NCBI GenBank assembly: GCA_029287105.1
Contig: JARFRT010000338.1
Coordinates: 1-7,421 of the forward strand
Length of the DNA stretch: 7,421 nt
Reading direction: 5' to 3'
Source: Akkermansiaceae bacterium
GTDB lineage: Bacteria; Verrucomicrobiota; Verrucomicrobiia; Verrucomicrobiales; Akkermansiaceae
The position numbers and the translations under genes are program-made. Shown here in pieces: positions 5,975 through 7,421 of the stretch (the stretch's first letter is position 1; every line of letters starts with the position of its first letter). Below the pieces are notes generated by a model that ran no database searches, was not told where the DNA came from, and worked only from the letters and a program-made list of their open reading frames with translations.

Positions 5975-6094
5975 TCAAGCTTTCTGATCGGGGATGCTGC
6001 GATAGAGGTGGTCATCTCCAGCCCCCCCATCGGTGTGTGCCAGCGAGATAAGCCCTTCTTCTTCCGAAATACCTCCGCAGCAAATATTTTCCAT
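5975..6094 (-). CDS. Possible small hypothetical protein (39 aa)
   Basis: ATG 6094 gives MENICCGGISEEEGLISLAH followed by TDGGAGDDHLYRSIPDQKA and TGA. The frame extends upstream to GTG 6172 (65 residues). It ends 48 bases before the dodecin ATG on the same strand, so it could precede dodecin in one transcript. The composition is plausible, but there is no Shine-Dalgarno, no recognised family, and a competing plus-strand frame covers the same bases. The rest of the 220-base gap up to the divergent PEP-CTERM gene shows nothing else I can support, although promoters for both directions would be expected there. Confidence 0.25.
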   Translation of the reverse strand: MENICCGGISEEEGLISLAHTDGGAGDDHLYRSIPDQKA

Positions 6095-6199
6095 GTTTAC
6101 GCCTTTTCCATTGCCAGACTGCTGCCCAGCCGTCACGATGCGTTGATATTCACCTCTTGCTACCATAAGCACCCATAATTCCCGTCACCTCACGTTACT

Positions 6200-6793
6200 A
6201 TGCACTCATCCCACATACCCAAAAAACAAATTCTTAGCAGTAAGCCAACTTCACTGAACAACAACATGCTTCTGGGTGCAGCATTCGCCGGTCTTACGTT
6301 ATCCTCTGCCAGCGCGGCCACCGTTTACACGGAGAGTACAGACCTGAGCAACGGCGCTGCTCCGACCGACCTTACATCCACCTTCGGGAATTTTCTCTCC
6401 GATTCTGCGGTGATCGGAACGCTGAGTTCGCCCGGCGATTTCTCTGACTATTTCACGGTGCAGATGACCCCCAACGCAAGCGCTTTCATTCCCTATGAGT
6501 TCAGCGATGACGGATCAGGCGGGACGATCAGCGTGAACATCACTCTTTCAGGATCTTCGGGAGCCTTTCTGGGTGGTAGTGTGAACGGCAGTTTCACTAG
6601 CGGTTCGTCGGATTCCGGCACGCTCAATTTTACCGTGCCCTCCGATGGGATTGTCCGCTTCAATGTCAACCACGAGTCTCAGAGCCCGCTGATCAACTAC
6701 ACGGTCGGAACTGTTCCTGAACCGGGAACCGCAGTGCTCGGCCTTGCCGGCCTTGCTGCGATAGCGCTCAGACGTCGCAGGGAGCAAGCTTGA
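6200..6793 (+). CDS. PEP-CTERM sorting domain-containing exported protein
   Basis: A 197-residue secreted protein. It has a long, basic N-region (KK at 8-9), a hydrophobic core LLGAAFAGLTL (24-34) and a likely signal peptidase site after SASA (36-39). The mature part is Ser/Thr/Gly/Asp-rich and predicted mostly beta (for example GGTISVNITLSGSSGAFLGG), with no catalytic motif I recognise. The C-terminus is a textbook PEP-CTERM signal: VPEPGTA (172-178), a hydrophobic segment (VLGLAGLAAIAL, 179-190) and RRRREQA. In such systems an exosortase removes this tail and the protein goes to the cell surface or extracellular matrix; no exosortase lies in this window. The start ATG lacks a Shine-Dalgarno. 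The exact role is unknown. Confidence 0.85.
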   Translation: MHSSHIPKKQILSSKPTSLNNNMLLGAAFAGLTLSSASAATVYTESTDLSNGAAPTDLTSTFGNFLSDSAVIGTLSSPGDFSDYFTVQMTPNASAFIPYEFSDDGSGGTISVNITLSGSSGAFLGGSVNGSFTSGSSDSGTLNFTVPSDGIVRFNVNHESQSPLINYTVGTVPEPGTAVLGLAGLAAIALRRRREQA

Positions 6794-6829
6794 GTCTTTG
6801 GGTGCACGTAACCAGCTATTCCGCGCGCC

Positions 6830-7421
6830 ATGCTAAATTTGCCCGATGTCCTCACCGCCGAGGAACTCTCGTACGTCCGTGATGAACTGGCGTCCGCCGA
6901 TTTTGTCGATGGCAAACAGACGGCCCACGGCCTTGCAAAAGACGCGAAGAACAACGAACAGTTCGAACGTGGCAAAGAGGGTTCGCAGGATCTTGACGCA
7001 GTGCTCATCACAGCATTACTCCGCCACCCGCTCTTCGATGCGTGGGCGGTGCCTTCCACGGTGAGCGCGCCTCTCATCAACCGACACGCGCAGGGGATGA
7101 GTTACGGCTTCCACGTGGATGCTCCGGTGACGCAACATCCCCACGTGATGCGCAGGGATCTTTCCGTGACTCTTTTCCTTGATGATCCCAGTAGCTATGA
7201 TGGCGGCGAGCTGGAGGTGGAATCCCCCGGCGGACTCAGACAGGTGAAGCTGGAGGCCGGCCATGCGTTCGTTTACGCCACCAGTGCACTGCACCAAGTG
7301 CGCGAGGTTTCCCGGGGAGTCCGCCATGCGGCGGTTTTCTGGATACAGAGCCTAATACCCGACGATGCCTTGCGGCAGAGCCTTTTCGACCTGCATGCCG
7401 CGACTTCCACTCTTCAGGACA
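6830..7421 (+). CDS. PKHD-type Fe(II)/2-oxoglutarate hydroxylase, PiuC/YbiX family (3' end missing)
   Basis: The frame from ATG 6830 is open to the window edge (197 complete codons). The N-terminus MLNLPDVLTAEELSYVRDEL and the segment VDGKQTAHGLAKDAKNNEQ follow the YbiX pattern. The double-stranded beta-helix carries the iron triad in YGFHVDA (His95, Asp97) and LHQV (His155), and Arg165 in the RGVRHAA segment is the likely 2-oxoglutarate anchor. SVTLFLDDPSSYDGGELEVE and VFWIQSLIPDD are also family hallmarks. Full-length relatives are about 225 residues, so only about 30 C-terminal residues are missing. Relatives are often found near TonB-dependent iron or siderophore receptors, so the missing right flank may be informative. 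The gene begins 36 bases after the PEP-CTERM stop on the same strand and has no Shine-Dalgarno. The substrate is unknown. Confidence 0.92.
   Translation, partial: MLNLPDVLTAEELSYVRDELASADFVDGKQTAHGLAKDAKNNEQFERGKEGSQDLDAVLITALLRHPLFDAWAVPSTVSAPLINRHAQGMSYGFHVDAPVTQHPHVMRRDLSVTLFLDDPSSYDGGELEVESPGGLRQVKLEAGHAFVYATSALHQVREVSRGVRHAAVFWIQSLIPDDALRQSLFDLHAATSTLQD

Overview
The window looks like chromosome of a heterotrophic bacterium, most likely Verrucomicrobiota. The reasons are a PEP-CTERM sorted protein, a secreted GH127-type arabinofuranosidase, a remnant of the XylR-like LacI regulator type common in that phylum, moderately high GC, and start codons that mostly lack Shine-Dalgarno sequences. 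The phylum is an inference from gene content; no rRNA or marker gene is present.

Left part (1-900): a decayed-looking zone. The minus strand carries very short reading frames that abut through TGA-ATG junctions, the last running off the left edge, and a 29-codon frame with the best ribosome binding site in the window. The plus strand carries a 5'-truncated, frameshifted remnant of a LacI-family sugar regulator that ends just before the convergent GH127 gene.

Centre (899-5927): all genes are on the minus strand. They are a secreted GH127/DUF1680 beta-L-arabinofuranosidase with its Cys/Glu metal site intact, an unrecognised small protein, a VTT/DedA-like membrane protein, a stand-alone spermidine-synthase-like (SpeE fold) protein and a dodecin flavin-binding protein. 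The spacings (97-180 bases) suggest separate units rather than a tight operon.

Between the last two genes lies a 299-bp non-coding element with perfect 18-bp terminal inverted repeats and flanking 11-bp direct repeats. It is a MITE with ends resembling IS4, rich in internal hairpins, and inserted on one arm of a small pre-existing hairpin. This is the clearest non-genic structure in the window.

Right part (6200-7421): plus strand. A PEP-CTERM exported protein is followed 36 bases later by a PKHD-type Fe(II)/2-oxoglutarate dioxygenase (PiuC/YbiX family) that runs off the right edge.

The genes do not form one recognisable pathway. The GH127 enzyme and the dead LacI regulator may be what remains of an arabinan/arabinoside utilisation locus. 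I found no tRNA, rRNA, CRISPR array, riboswitch or convincing rho-independent terminator, and no evidence of a novel multi-gene system.
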